Shown here: one piece after another, positions 1-10,985 of the stretch
Position numbering within the stretch: the first letter of the stretch is position 1
How the letters are laid out: each line of letters begins with the position of its first letter
NCBI GenBank assembly: GCA_022494885.1
Contig: JAGVSM010001345.1
Coordinates: 147,496-211,495 of the forward strand
DNA: 64,000 bases
Direction of reading: 5' to 3'
Source: Micrasema longulum
Lineage: Eukaryota; Arthropoda; Insecta; Trichoptera; Brachycentridae
Notes under the pieces: generated by a model
The model's database searches: none
The model's input: only the letters and a program-made list of their open reading frames with translations
What the model was told of the DNA's origin: nothing
Made by a program: the position numbers and the translations under genes

Positions 1-499
1 TGTTTTTTTATTTATGTAAAAAGTGGATAAATGCTAATATTTACAAACATTTATTTATATTTTTTAGTTTAAAATAATGTGGTGTATTTTCAAAATTAAA
101 GGTTCTTTAGATCAGATATATATTTTTTAATATGTGAGTATTCTTTATAGTCGATTACAATTTATTAGATTAGGTTTTCAAGTGTTCTTCTTTATGATTC
201 CTTTACAAATTATCTAGTCTTTCTGATTCAATATACATTTTGTAAGTATATTTGGTGTGACTTAGTAAGTTGGGAGCGTGCTGATCAAATTAATACTAGA
301 ATAATTTGTTTGATGTTTCAAGATGTTTTATCCACATAGAAAAAATATCAAGTGTGAGTATTATTAAACAAATATCTTAGACGTTTTTTAGAATTAATCA
401 ATAATGATATTATATCTGATTTCACTTGAGAATCATAGTTTTTTTCATCAGTTATCATAATTCATAAATTTTGTCAGTTTTTCATATTTGCTTATTCTA

Positions 500-1015
500 G
501 AAGATAAATTATATTCCTAGTAAGTAATAATTGTTTTGTGTGTCATCTTATTATTATCATATTATTGTCAAAAAACATATAGGCTAGTGAATCAATATAA
601 ATTATTTTCCTAGTAAGTAATAATGATTTGGTGTGAGTAATAATGGTTTGGTGTGAGTAATAATGGTTTGGTGTGAGTATACATATTTAACAATCATATT
701 ATTTTATATTACTGTCAAAAACCATATAGGCTAGTAAGTTAATACAAATTATTTTCCTAGTAAGTAATAATGGTTTTGTGTGAGTATACTTATTTAACAA
801 TAATATTATTTAATGTTACTGTCAAAAAACATTTAGGCTAGTGAATTAATATAAATTATTTTCCTAGTTAATAATCATTGTTTTGTGTGAGTACACTGAT
901 TTAACAATCATATTATTTTATGTGACTGTCAAATAACATATAGGCTAGTGAATTAATAAAAATTATGTTTCTAGTAAATAATTATTGTTTCGTGTGAATA
1001 TATTTATTTAATTTA
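500..1015. repeat. AT-rich tandem repeat, about 115-bp unit
   Basis: Four to five degenerate copies of a unit carrying TTTTCCTAGTAAGTAATAAT, GTGTGAGTATA, a block with TTTAACAATCATATTATTTT, and CATATAGGCTAGTGAATTAA. Spacings between copies are about 97, 149, 113 and 116 bp. The longest unit contains an inner triplication of a roughly 20-bp piece (TAATGGTTTGGTGTGAG) at about 622-680. It lies in the intron upstream of the IS4 exon. Confidence 0.85.
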
Positions 1016-1049
1016 ACATAAAGACTGCCATATGAAGACCCTATGGCAA

Positions 1050-1320
1050 GAACATTTTGAGTTTGTCCAAACGTTTGTAGATAAAAAATGAATTTCTATC
1101 ATATTAAAACAGAGATTAAGAACATTTTAGACAAGAAAATATCGAAGTCTAGGCATTTACAGGGATTATGACCTGACGTTGGCTGCTTTAAGTGGCCAAT
1201 TTACGCACTGTGTTACATTCACTATTCTGCCTGCGTTTGAACCTGGATTTTTCCATTTGTTGAATTTTGTGAAGTTAAAGAAACCAGTGAATGACAGGTC
1301 ATAAGCCCCATAAATGACTT
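1050..1320. repeat. copy of dispersed fold-back family D (degenerate)
   Basis: Shares with 17922-18290, 18840-19215, 51765-52115 and 55025-55455 the blocks GAGATTAAGAACATTTTAGA, GAAGTCTAGGCATTTACAGG, AGTGGCCAATTTACGCACTG and the closing inverted block GACAGGTCATAAGCCCC. No coding capacity. Probably a non-autonomous DNA element. Confidence 0.6.
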
Positions 1321-1389
1321 ATCTTGATTCAGATATCGGTTTACATGCATATGTGAGGTCTTGTGGAACCTTTATATTAGTCGACCCGC

Positions 1390-1690
1390 CCTTTTTTAAA
1401 AAATAATCTTTATTCAATAAAATACACATGTTATTACAATATTAATACATTTTGAGAATAAAAACATCAAGTATTAAAATACATATGTCCCGATAAACTA
1501 TTAAAAAAATAGTTTGTCATCGGGTGCTCAGACAGTAGCTTTTATTAAGATTAAAATAAAAAAAATACAAACATAATATTGTACACATGTAAAATAATGA
1601 ACATGTATTTAGTTTGTTTTTGATGCTTTGAAAAAATTAAAAATAGAGAAAAATAAAACAATTTAATTAAATAACATTTACTTGAATATA
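1390..1690. repeat. AT-rich retroposon tail-like segment with hairpin
   Basis: Starts with a T-rich run and AATAATCTTTATTCAATAAA, resembling the reverse complement of a poly(A) retroposon end. It contains an inverted repeat (about 1489-1523: CCCGATAAACTATT then AATAGTTTGTCATCGGG). The parent element is not identified. Confidence 0.35.
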
Positions 1691-1706
1691 TTTGAAACTT
1701 GTCGTT

Positions 1707-1965
1707 GTCGGCCTCGTGGTGTAATGGTCAGCGCATTTGCCTACCATGCAAGAGGTCTTGGGTTCGATTCCCGACATGGTTGAAATGAAATATTATTTAT
1801 AAAAGGGTGTTTATACACTAGAATATTTCATAGTCCCTAGACTTGCACCCGATGCGTAAGACTGATCACCTTACCATAACGTAACAAAAATAATCAAGAT
1901 ACGCTGCGATTGGTGTAGCAATGCAGTGCCCTGTGCACCATTAGGTGCGGAAAGGGAATGATGAT
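1707..1965 (+). mobile_element. tRNA-derived SINE, family 1, copy A
   Basis: A tRNA-like head has an A-box-like TGGTGTAATGGTCAG and a B-box GGTTCGATTCC, then a body with AATATTTCATAGTCCCTAGA and the end block CACCATTAGGTGCGGAAAGG before ATGATGAT. The acceptor stem does not pair, so this is not a functional tRNA. Other copies are at 3298, 16340 and 29330. Confidence 0.85.
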
Positions 1966-2159
1966 ATTTGAAACTCAAGAAAAAAATTACTGGGTGCTCA
2001 TAAATCCAACCAAAACAAGATTGAAAACAAAAAATAAAATAACTGATTTTTAAAAATTTATATTGACAAAATACTTTTTTTTGCAAAATTTGATAATATT
2101 TACGAAATCGATATTTATGAAAAAAAATGTCTTTATTTTTATGTAGATTCAAAATATCT

Positions 2160-3290
2160 TTATCGGTTACCTTTAATTGAATATGTTTAGAAAAAAAATG
2201 TAAAAATATTCTAATTTTTATAAAGAAAACTTAATTTTACTTTGTAGATAAAATTGAAGATAAATTTTAACTTTTCATTATAATCGGGGCCCTGGAACAG
2301 ATAATTGGCGAATATAAAGGTTCTCGCTGTACTCATAATTTTGCCACTGTAATAATATAATATATGTTTTGATTTGTAGTTTCTTTTAGCTTAAACTGTC
2401 ATTTATTTTACAATGGTGTATTTTTTCCTATTTAGCGAAATAGATTCCAGATTGTAGCCGTACTTCGACACTACAGTGTAATTTTTTTAGAACTGTGTTC
2501 CTAAATTTATTTATATTTTTGTTGGCAGCTCTGATACATATTGTCCGTCCAGTTTGCAACTCCGGTTTAAGCGGGAAATTCACCTTATATTGAGAAACTT
2601 GTTACTTTAAATTACAAACGTTTAATGTATAATCATATTATGTTTACAACCGTATTAAACCATTAGAAGCTCTTTAAAAAAAATTCTTAAAAATAATGCT
2701 TCACAAAAATCGCAATTTTCCCTCTTTTCAATTGTTCCAAGAAGCTAAACTTTTGAAAATAAGACGAATGTTTTGTTTGCAATCTTTAAAAAAATATGTA
2801 TTTAAGAATCAAAATGTATTTACAAGTAATTCAAATAGATCAAGTCAAAGAAGGAATCGTGTGCAAGAAATACCACATTGTAGAACGAGGCTAGCACAGA
2901 GACATGCATATTTTATACGACAATTTTTAAAAATTCTTTTAAAACTGATAATATTTCATTTATCGCAAACCTTTAAAAAATTTCCTTCTTTTAAAAAACA
3001 CGTACTATCCTGGATTCAAACTAAAAATATTAACTTTTTTTTATGATATTATATCAATAATATTTATAATACATTTATGTCAGGTATATTTACAAACTAA
3101 ATTTATTTATTCATTCAAAATTACACTAGTTTAAATATTAATGAACTTATTAAGGCTTTTTAAGCTTTGTCAAGCAATAATAAATAACAATAAAAATACA
3201 TAGTAAAATTAATCATATTAAATTATAATGATATGTGTTGCAAAACGATAACAATCAATAATATGCAAATAATAATAATTATTATAATTA
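2160..3290. other. AT-rich intron without recognisable content
   Basis: Low-complexity AT-rich intron. A 116-codon open frame at 2696-3046 is Lys/Phe-rich, has no recognisable motif, and is not treated as a gene. Confidence 0.4.
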
Positions 3291-3297
3291 TATTCAT

Positions 3298-3556
3298 CAT
3301 CATTCCCTTTCTGCACCTAATGGTGCATAGGGCACTGATTTGGTACACCAATCGCAGCATATCTCGATCGATTTTGTTACATTAATGTAAGGTGATCAGT
3401 CTTACGCTTCAGGTACCAGTCCAGGGGACTATGAAATATTCTCGTGTGAAAACACCCCTTCAAATAAATATTTCATATCAATCATGTCGGGAATCGAACC
3501 CGAGACCTCTTGCATGATAGGCAAACACACTGACCATTACACGATGAGGCCGACAA
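3298..3556 (-). mobile_element. tRNA-derived SINE, family 1, copy B
   Basis: Reverse-strand copy of the element at 1707. The B-box complement GGAATCGAACC lies at about 3490 and the A-box complement CTGACCATTACACGA near 3530; the CACCTAATGGTGCATAGGGC end is at about 3315. Followed by unique sequence shared with the flank of copy D at 29.6 kb. Confidence 0.85.
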
Positions 3557-3633
3557 GACAAATATTAATTAAAGTGCTTAAATTTCATCAAATCAACGCC
3601 TCTATTGATTTATGAACATCGACTGTTTTTTTA

Positions 3634-3796
3634 TTGATAAATCATAAGACACAAAGTATTTTACAAGTAAAATACGTTGAATTCCATTTCCAGGAGTTAC
3701 AACAATTCAATTCGGGACATTAATAATATTAACATTTAGAAAATAACACATATTGAGAACAACAAAGAAACAAAGCAAGTTTAGCACCTTTACTGT
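3634..3796 (-). mobile_element. retroposon 3' fragment inserted next to SINE copy B
   Basis: About 160 bp beginning TTTTTTTATTGATAAATCAT and ending GCAAGTTTAGCACCTTT. It is closely similar to 47405-47585 and is missing from the otherwise matching sequence at 29600-29750, which therefore represents the empty site. The short direct repeat ACTG flanks it. Read on the minus strand it ends in AATAAAAAAA, like a 5'-truncated poly(A) retroposon. Confidence 0.6.
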
Positions 3797-4148
3797 GTTT
3801 GGGAAAAGGGATTATCATGGTTCTAAAAATGGAATTTTTTGCATTAAAATATTTGTTAGTTTTCATTTTACCCTTTGAAATAAAAATTTAACCTGCAAAC
3901 AAAAAATGTTTTAAAATATTACAGTTTTGCATTGTTCAAAATTTTTTATTTAAATTTTGTTTTTGTACTGTGTTATTTCAGCCGCATTAAAAAAGTTCCA
4001 GTGTGTCCATCATTATTTTTTTTAAAGTTTCAAAACAAAATAGGTGTATCAGTGCTGCCAACAGTTGAATAATTCCCAGTTATAGACTGGCCGTAGATGT
4101 AGCCATGTAGTTGCGCTAGATATAGCATTAGTGTGTTGTTTGGTGCAG

Positions 4149-4249
4149 ATTCGTTACCCAGTTCCCTCGGGACGGGCCCGAAGTGGACCTGCGCACCTTG
4201 AGGGCCATCAGGGTGCTGCGCCCTCTCAAGCTGGTCTCCGGAATACCCA
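4149..4249 (+). CDS. cac: cac exon: domain I S4 voltage sensor
   Basis: Acceptor AG at 4147-4148, donor GTGAGT at 4250. Translation after one leading base begins [16 protein letters not shown] and continues into [16 protein letters not shown], with Arg/Lys at every third residue as in an S4 voltage sensor. The last base (a) pairs with the next exon to give Ser. In Drosophila cac, IS4 is encoded by two mutually exclusive exons. Only this version is visible here, so the partner may lie upstream of the window. An 81-codon open frame on the opposite strand (4030-4275) is its antisense shadow. Confidence 0.95.
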
Positions 4250-4295
4250 GTGAGTCTCCGGACACACCCCACCAAACCCGCGCCGAGTGCAACTC

Positions 4296-4482
4296 ATGTT
4301 TTATTAAATATTAGCGTTCTTATGATTCACCTAAATATTTCAATTTTGGGGGGCATTTTCAACGAGTTGTAAATAACTCACTATTAGAAAATGGAAATTC
4401 AGCTGTGGTAGAGTGGGGTTCGAACCTTGGACCTCCGATCCTTGAGTTCGGGGCACTAGTTACTGGACCATAATCAAACACA
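4296..4482 (-). mobile_element. tRNA-derived SINE, family 2, copy A
   Basis: Shares AACGAGTTGTAAATAACTCA, CTATTAGAAAATGGAA and a reversed tRNA-like head (GGTTCGAACC near 4419, ACTAGTTACTGGACCATAAT) with copies at 31285 and 52119. It starts less than 50 bp after the IS4 exon donor. Confidence 0.8.
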
Positions 4483-4504
4483 TTCATTTCTTTTATAGCC
4501 TAGG

Positions 4505-5150
4505 GAAAGAGATGAAAATATAACTAAATGTGAGATCAGAGCGAACGGAGATATTCTGAATCGGGTAGAAGAATTTGTGTACCTGGGAAGTATGTTTACT
4601 AGGGAAGGAAAGGAGGGTGAGTGCCGGGAACAGGGTGAACAGTGCCCTGAAATCTATTTTAGCGAACAAATGCTTATCGCAGGAGGCAAAACTAGCAGTT
4701 TACAATGGAGTTCTAGTGCTGATTCTAATGTATCGGAACGAAGTATGGAATTGAAAAAATAATGATGAAAGTATGTTGAATGCTGTCAAAATGCGATCCC
4801 TCGGGTGAATGTGTGGTAAAACGATGTGTGATAGGTGCACAAATGTCGAGATCTGTGAACTGTGTAAGGCTGGGACTTGCATTATCGACCGAATTAAGAA
4901 AGGGGTGCTGCGTTCGTTTGGACATGAAAGCGATTGGACGACTAAAAGGATTCACTGGATTCAGAAAACGAGGAAGACCGAGAAAGACATGGCACGATCA
5001 AGTCCATCAATTACTTAAAGATGGACATGTCGAGAGTGGGAATAATCGGCGTGCGTGCATGAGAAGATGTATGAATGTACTGGAAGCGTGGTCTGTATGC
5101 AGAGTGATATGACGTTCTGTCCTCTCTGCCTAAACGGCGTGATGATTTGT
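4505..5150 (+). pseudogene. RTE-like LINE reverse transcriptase C-terminal relic
   Basis: Decayed copy of the element at 10180-10985: FVYLGSMFTREG, then frameshifted pieces resembling MCGKTMCDRC, GLLRSFGHESD and SRGRPRKTWHDQV. Broken by several indels and stops. The 3' flank (5150-5400) is GC-richer and may be its untranslated tail. Confidence 0.75.
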
Positions 5151-5399
5151 TGTTATTGTTGCATAATGTTCCAAGAGCTCGCCTCCTACCTAAAAACCTG
5201 ATTCTTTACGGATCTGGGCTTGGAGGGGGAGATTTAGCAAAACGTAAACTCTCGCCTTCCACACAGTAGCCAGGCTCTCTCTAGACCTGGGCTTGGAGGC
5301 CGGGAACTATTCACGGGGTCCCGTCACAATAGATCTTCACAGGTCGCAGTGACGTCATGGGCTTGCACAGCACTGACCCCCACCACTAAGAAAAAAAAT

Positions 5400-5980
5400 A
5401 AGCATAATACTTGCTATCAGACAAATTTGAATGTATTTATTTGATACCATTCAAATAGCATTACAAACATCTACATTACAAAATATGTATTTCGATTTAT
5501 ACATAACAAAATAACAATCAAAATCTTAATACATTATAAATATTTGCCATTTTCAGATATAAACCATAAGGGATTTTTAATAACATTTCCGCAAAACCAA
5601 ACATAAATATTTAATGCAGTTGCTGTTAGTTTTTTTAAACAATTTAACTAGATTTTTTTACATACATACCTATATTAGTAATTCACACAACAGAAAATAG
5701 TCAGTTTAGTACTAATTAATGTTTTTAGTAAATAATAATACTTATTCGACAATTTTTTTCCATGTATTTACAATTTTATTAGGATTTTGTCTAGTTTTTT
5801 TAGTTTTTTGTAGTAAACATGTGATAAAAATCATAAATCTCTAATTTAAAAATACCCATCTCTGTTAAGATTTGAACTATTTTTAAACTGTGTTTGCAAT
5901 TTAAAACACAAATTGAAAGTAAAATTTGAATTTTCTATTAAGAACAGCTTATTCCACGGTTTCCCGCATTGATTTAAAAA
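5400..5980. other. AT-rich intron without recognisable content
   Basis: Only AT-rich low-complexity sequence; no motif, long open frame or clear repeat seen. Confidence 0.4.
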
Positions 5981-5984
5981 TTGA

Positions 5985-6310
5985 CGAATTAAAGAAAATA
6001 GTAAAGAATTTACGCTTGTCGCAGTCAGTCACGTAGTCCAGTACTAGCCACTTTGTATTAGTAGCTTTCGGGAAGTTGGCGCGGGTGCACGTTTCGCCCG
6101 AGTCGTTAGCGATACCCAATGGTTTTTTTCATGTTTTCAGCAGTTAGATTTAAAATATTATCATCTTTGAATTAAATTATGGTTAATTAAAGCCATTCCC
6201 TTTAAATATTCCATATTTAAATCTCTTTTTTTTTAATGTGTAATGACTACACAGCACCGTAACGCGCGGGTGTTTTTAGGACAGTAAGGGAAAGGTTAAA
6301 GAAATTTTCG
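5985..6310. repeat. dispersed repeat family F, copy 1
   Basis: Contains GTCACGTAGTCCAGTACTAG, GCACGTTTCGCCCGAGTCGT and GACTACACAGCACCGTAACG. It recurs in inverted orientation at 39944-40250, also inside this gene. Non-coding; probably a MITE or retroposon piece. Confidence 0.7.
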
Positions 6311-6557
6311 CGGGACTTTTATTTTCGCCCGTTGCCAGCGGTTCGCAGGCGCACAACCTTTCCTGAGCGGAGTGTGTTAGCAAACATTTTTTTTTTAAAC
6401 CACTATAATTCCTCATTGAGTTTTAAGATTCAGCCTTTTAAAAACGCACTTGGAATGATCTGTTCTTAAATTGATTATTTTACTCTTATAATATTTGTTT
6501 TGTATTTACTAATTGGATTGTATTTCTCCCCTCCTATCCCCGCCCGTGACTCCCCAG

Positions 6558-6713
6558 GCTTGCAAGTGGTGCTGAAGTCCATTATAAAGGCGATGGCTCC
6601 CTTACTACAGATAGGACTGCTGGTGCTCTTCGCTATAGTCATATTTGCCATCATAGGCCTAGAGTTCTACGTGGGGGCCTTGCACAGAACGTGTTATGAA
6701 ATAGAAAATAGAC
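6558..6713 (+). CDS. cac: cac exon: domain I S4-S5 linker and S5
   Basis: Acceptor CCCCAG ends at 6557, donor GTGAGT at 6714. It encodes the S4-S5 linker [17 protein letters not shown], the hydrophobic S5 helix [20 protein letters not shown] and the start of the extracellular S5-P turret, [13 protein letters not shown]. Length 156 nt with split codons on both sides, in phase with the neighbouring exons. An ATG-initiated reading from 6500 is only intron read-through into the exon. Confidence 0.96.
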
Positions 6714-6852
6714 GTGAGTAGAATTTTTCTGTGTTTTTTCATTATTTTCCGAACGATAACTAATTACTAGCAACACTAAATAAAAAATGAAATAAATAAA
6801 AAACAAATACGACCTTCTAGTCTTCTAAAAAAAAAAATTTTTTATTTTATTT

Positions 6853-6945
6853 TGTGATTTTTCTCAAGCCTGGGTGCTCTGTGATGTAATTCACCACTGT
6901 AATTAGGCCTCCTGGCCTGTTGTGGTGAAAAAAAAAATCTAAAAA
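6853..6945 (+). mobile_element. SINE family 3, 3' part
   Basis: GGGTGCTCTGTGATGTAATT, CACCACTGTAATTAGGCC and CTGGCCTGTTGTGGTG match the body and end of the tRNA-headed copies at 30068 and 48940. The tRNA head is missing here. Confidence 0.6.
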
Positions 6946-6949
6946 ATAC

Positions 6950-7262
6950 ATGCGTTGATGAATCAAAATTATGTCATTGGCTGGCTTAGGTGGCCACTTT
7001 ACACACTGTGTAACATTCCCCATTTTGTCTATGTTCAAACATCCATATTTATTTAATTCTTCCATCTGTTGATTTTGGTGAAGTTAAAGAGCTGAAACCT
7101 TTGTTGTTGTGAAGAGATTCATCTGATCGAATTATTTCACATACTAGGCAATGCTTGAAAACAATTTTCCAATTTTTTAAATTTCGTTTTGGACCAGTTG
7201 GTTTTATTACAATATTTTGAGTTTGTCCAAATAATATGTTCGTAGACTGGTAACTGAAGCGT
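6950..7262. repeat. fold-back family D, partial copy
   Basis: Shares TTAGGTGGCCACTTTACACA, GTGTAACATTC, CATCTGTTGATTTTGGTGAA and CATACTAGGCAATGCTTGAA with other D copies. No coding capacity. Confidence 0.6.
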
Positions 7263-7266
7263 TAAA

Positions 7267-8072
7267 TTGATTACCTTACCTTCATGTAGATTCTATGCAC
7301 TACTTTTACTCAATTCTGACCTTTCTCTTCACGCTCAAATTAGTAGAACGATAAGTTCACGCTTCTACCAGCTGAGACAAATTAAATGCATACGCAAAAA
7401 TTTGCCGGTTGATGCCGCCCGTCAATTAATAAATGCATCTGTAGTGTCTAGAGTCGATTATTGTAATGGTATATATGCAGGTCTACCAATGAACAAACTG
7501 ACTCGCCTACAATCTGTATTGAATGCTGCAGCGAGACTTATTTTCGGAATCTCTAAGTTCAGTCATATCACTCCACTACTTCGGGAACTACACTGGCTAC
7601 GTTTTCCGCAGAGGGTCGAATACAAACTCTGTTGGCTTATGTATAAGTCACTGCGCAACTCGGCTCCGGAATATCTAAGGGAACTATGCATTCCAGATGA
7701 ACTAGCTGACAGGCGTCTCACGCTTAGATCAGCTACGTCTACAGCGAGAGGAAAAGTTATTATACCTCTACGCAAACAGCGCACTAAATTTGGTGAGCGC
7801 GCATTTGCGGTCGCAGGCCCTATGGCATGGAATGCTCTCCCAGCGGAGGTGCGAGGCTGTGAAAGTGAAGTGACGTTTCGGAAAAAACTTAAAACCCACT
7901 TGTTCTCTAAATCATTTGAATAAATCCGTAGCTTGTGACAACAAAGTATATTGTTTTAATTAAATTACAAATTTAAAAGCTTCAAATAAATTTATTTAAC
8001 AATCGAATCACTATGTAAAGCGCCCTTGAGGTATTATATTACGAAAATGGCGCTATATAAGTTATCCATAAT
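7267..8072 (+). pseudogene. L2-like LINE, reverse transcriptase C-terminal part plus 3' tail
   Basis: An open frame to 7923 reads VSRVDYCNGIYAGLPMNKLT, RLQSVLNAAARLIFG, HITPLLRELHWLRFPQRVEY and FAVAGPMAWNALPAEVR. This is the C-terminal region typical of L2/CR1-group non-LTR reverse transcriptases. The catalytic part is missing, so it is 5'-truncated. The 3' tail around 8020-8065 (AAGCGCCCTTGAGG, then GGCGCTATATAA) can fold as a hairpin. It ends in ATAATAATA, as expected for an insertion primed at its 3' end. Confidence 0.85.
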
Positions 8073-8190
8073 AATAATACAGTGAATTTGAATGATTCTC
8101 AATAGCATGTTTGCCTCTTATACTAAATACTTCAATAATTATCATCAAAATACCAGTGGGTGCTTTAGTCAAAACTTTGTTAATTTCCAG

Positions 8191-8411
8191 ATAAAATATT
8201 CAAAGAAGGCGATGGGCAGACGCCGTGCAACGGCGACGATGAGTCGCTGGCGCCGTCGGGGGCGCACACGTGCAGCGTCAACGTGTCGACGTGCCGAGAC
8301 TACTGGGAGGGGCCCAACTTCGGGATCACCTCCTTCGACAACATCGGCTACGCCATGCTTACCGTGTTCCAGTGCATCACCATGGAGGGCTGGACCAATA
8401 TACTGTACTGG
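8191..8411 (+). CDS. cac: cac exon: domain I turret and pore loop
   Basis: Acceptor TTTCCAG ends at 8190, donor GTGAGC at 8412. It encodes the Cys-rich extracellular turret (TPCNGDD, then [12 protein letters not shown]) and the pore helix and filter [15 protein letters not shown]. The Glu in TMEGW is the domain I member of the EEEE selectivity ring. The exon is strikingly GC-rich compared with its AT-rich intron, as are most channel exons here. It ends in phase 0. Alternative-frame ORFs at the same place are shadows. Confidence 0.97.
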
Positions 8412-8429
8412 GTGAGCTGCATTTCCCAC

Positions 8430-9045
8430 TAGAAACTGCCGAGACGGCCTGTACTGGTAGTCGTCGACTTGAGACCTATGCGGCTTTAAAAAAATAAATT
8501 ATCGGAGTTTTTTTTTCCATTCATTATTTACATACAATATTTATTTATATATCAACGGTTCAAAGAACCTTTTACAATTAGAAGTTTTACAGAAATAATC
8601 ACAGCAGTGAACAATTCATAATGTAATATATAATTTGAAATAAAACTATATAATTTAACTTAATAATTAAAACTTAAGAAATAAGTCATTTATTTTTTTT
8701 AAACTGCAAAAAAGTAAAAAAGAAACATACAAATATAAGATGACAAATAAAAGATAACAAATTGAAGTGAGAAAACCTTATGTTCTAAATAGAAAAATGG
8801 CAAATTTAAATTGAGAATAATTTAACATAAACATAAAGCGACTAGTATTTAGCTAGGTTATAATGAAAAAGAAAAATAATGCTGCAGTAAGATTTTATAA
8901 ATAATACGTTTTTCGGATCAATGTGAAAGCTTAAATAATCTTAATAACACCTTTATTTTATCAGTTGGAAGAAGTTGGAATTTGGCAATAAATCCACAAA
9001 TGTATAATTTATATATAAAGAAATAAACAAAAATACGTATCCAAA
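8430..9045. other. AT-rich intron with LINE-tail-like remnants
   Basis: Mostly low-complexity. Around 8965-9010, TTGGAAGAAGTTGGAATTTG and GCAATAAATCC resemble the LINE tail at 19690-19800 in the opposite orientation. Nothing coding. Confidence 0.35.
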
Positions 9046-9049
9046 AAAG

Positions 9050-9195
9050 GAAAGGAAACCACTAAAAACTCTTCAGGAGAAGCCGGCCTGTGACAGTTGT
9101 CAATTGGTCTTCCGTTCCACTAGAAGGGTGTTTGGCATTTTGTTCCCTACTTTGGTTTATTTAACCAATTGCCTGCACTGTATTGACCATGTATG
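9050..9195 (-). repeat. dispersed repeat family G, copy 1
   Basis: GGAAACCACTAAAAACTCTT, CAGGAGAAGCCGGCCTGTG and CAATTGCCTGCACTGTATTG are the reverse complement of matching blocks at 58805-58990, and weaker ones at 50140-50300. Function and class unknown. Confidence 0.65.
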
Positions 9196-9199
9196 ATAC

Positions 9200-10170
9200 T
9201 ACCTCTGGTGTGAGTTCTTTATTACCTTTCAGCGATGGGATGTCGCAAAGATCTTCACCCGGGCTTCTGCGTCGCGCCTCCAGCTGTTATCTGACCTATG
9301 CAACTTACGGCTGTTGGACTTTAAAACTACAATTCACACTTCTTTATTTTCATTTATTTAACAATTTAATCGATCCGTCTTAAATATGCACAAGTCAATT
9401 GACTCCAAATTTGAGAAAATCGATAAAAACTGTCTCTTACTTTTGTTTTTAACTTGTCATTGTCACTTGTTATATAAAAAAACCAAACTATAACAATGGT
9501 TCAAGTATAATAAACAAAAATGCAAACAATACTGGATTAATCTAGCTGTATTAATAATTGCTAATCGAATTAACATTTGCGTTGTTTGTCGTTAGCTGCA
9601 TCGTGTCGGTCAACCGGTACCAACGCTGTGCGAAGAGAGTCTGATTTACATTTCTGTTTTGCGCAGTTGGTGATGTTTTAGTTTGGTGTGTTCCTGGGCC
9701 TGGCCCTCGGTGTTGCCTGTGCCCACAACATAGACTGGGGTTAACCGACGGTAATAGGGGCTTTGAAAGCAGTAAATTTACAAGAGAAACATCATCTTTT
9801 ATCTGTGGTTTCCTAAGAAAGCGTTGCTGTTATCTAGCGGCCATGGCTTATGCTATGATGCGGTGGACGTGACAAGACAGCCGTATTAACGGTAACCGGA
9901 GAAGTCAATTTAAAGAGAGTGGTGACATTATTTAGCGGTCGTAATGACCGCCTAATTAATGTTTACAAAACTGCTGTGCTGGACAGATTAGACTATCTAG
10001 GTTATAAGATATATCATTATTAGTGTACCTATTTGGAAGACAAAAAGTCATCGGATGTTGAAAATTATCATTTGGAGGAGAGTGAGATATGTCAAAATCT
10101 AGCAGCAAAGTGTGCATTTCAAAGTTCAATGCGACTTTCTAAATTGTCTTGATTTTTGTAGATTGATTAA
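9200..10170. other. intron, weakly repetitive, unrecognised
   Basis: No coding sequence recognised. 9800-9900 (GTGGTTTCCTAAGAAAGCGT, GCGGTGGACGTGACAAGACA) looks like a degenerate relative of one arm of the palindrome at 43696-43942. Confidence 0.35.
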
Positions 10171-10179
10171 AATTTTGCA

Positions 10180-10985
10180 GTCAATCCTTGGTTACAAAGG
10201 TTTACGAAGTGTGCAAGGAGAGTGATTTGCTAATGAATGTGCAAAAGTCGAACGTCATGGTCTTTGAAAGAAATGTAACTATGACTGAATGTAGATTGTA
10301 GTAAATGGAGATAGTTTGAAACAGGTCGAAGAATTTGTATATCTGGGTAGTATGTTTACTAGAGATGGAAATATGGACAAGGATATTGAAAGGAGGGTTA
10401 GTGCCGGTAACAGAGTTAATGGTGCCTTAAAGTCTATCGTAGCAAATAAGTGTCTATCGCAAGAGGCTAAATTAGCCGTTCATAATGGAGTTCTGGTACC
10501 GACCCTAATGTATGGAAGCGAAGCATGGAGTTGGAAAAAAAGGGACGAAAGTAGACTGAATGCTGTTGAAATGCGATCCCTCAGGCGAATGTGCGGAAAA
10601 ACAATGTATGATAGGTGCCCTAATGTCGAAATTAGAGCAGAATGCAAGGCTGAGTTAAGCATTATCGACAAAATTAAGAAAGGTCTTTTACGATGGTTCG
10701 GTCATGTGGAGCGAATGAATGATGAAAGAACGGCTAAAAAGATTTATGATGCGAATGTGTCAGGTTGTAGAAGTCGAGGAAGGCCGAGAAAGACATGGCA
10801 TGATCAAGTACAACAAATTCTTGAAAGTGGTCATGTGAAAAGTCGGAATAATCGACGTGCGTGCTTGAGAAGATGTATGAATGTGAAGGAAGCAAAGGAA
10901 GTGTGCCAGGACAGAGTGGTGTGGCGTTCTATCCTCTCTGCCTACCCCTCTGGGGAAATGGCATGATGGTTAGTTAGTTAGTTAG
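10180..10985 (+). pseudogene. RTE-like LINE, reverse transcriptase C-terminal part
   Basis: An open frame 10316-10966 (216 codons) reads KQVEEFVYLGSMFTRDGNMD, LVPTLMYGSEAWSWKKR, LRRMCGKTMYDRCPNVEI, LLRWFGHVERMNDERTAKKI and CRSRGRPRKTWHDQVQQ. These are the C-terminal signatures of endonuclease-reverse transcriptase LINEs. The upstream RT core is absent (5' truncation). It ends in a GTTA-type microsatellite (TTAGTTAGTTAGTTAG), a common LINE 3' end. The clean frame suggests a relatively young insertion. Confidence 0.85.

Noticed and set aside
1707..1790. tRNA gene
   Set aside because: A and B boxes are present but the acceptor arm does not pair, and the sequence continues into a body shared by three other copies; it is a SINE head. 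The same applies to 3487, 16343, 18735, 30163, 31390 and 52119.
4030..4275. 81-codon minus-strand ORF
   Set aside because: Antisense shadow of the GC-rich IS4 exon on the plus strand.
7267..7923. 218-codon ORF as a host gene
   Set aside because: C-terminal LINE reverse transcriptase with an L2-type 3' tail; no upstream domains.
8092..8497. Arg/Ser-rich ORFs overlapping the pore exon, both strands
   Set aside because: Out-of-frame shadows of exon 8191-8411; they lack the channel motifs seen in the true frame.
10316..10966. 216-codon ORF as a host gene
   Set aside because: Its sequence is the C-terminal end of a LINE reverse transcriptase, with a second decayed copy at 4505 and a microsatellite tail.
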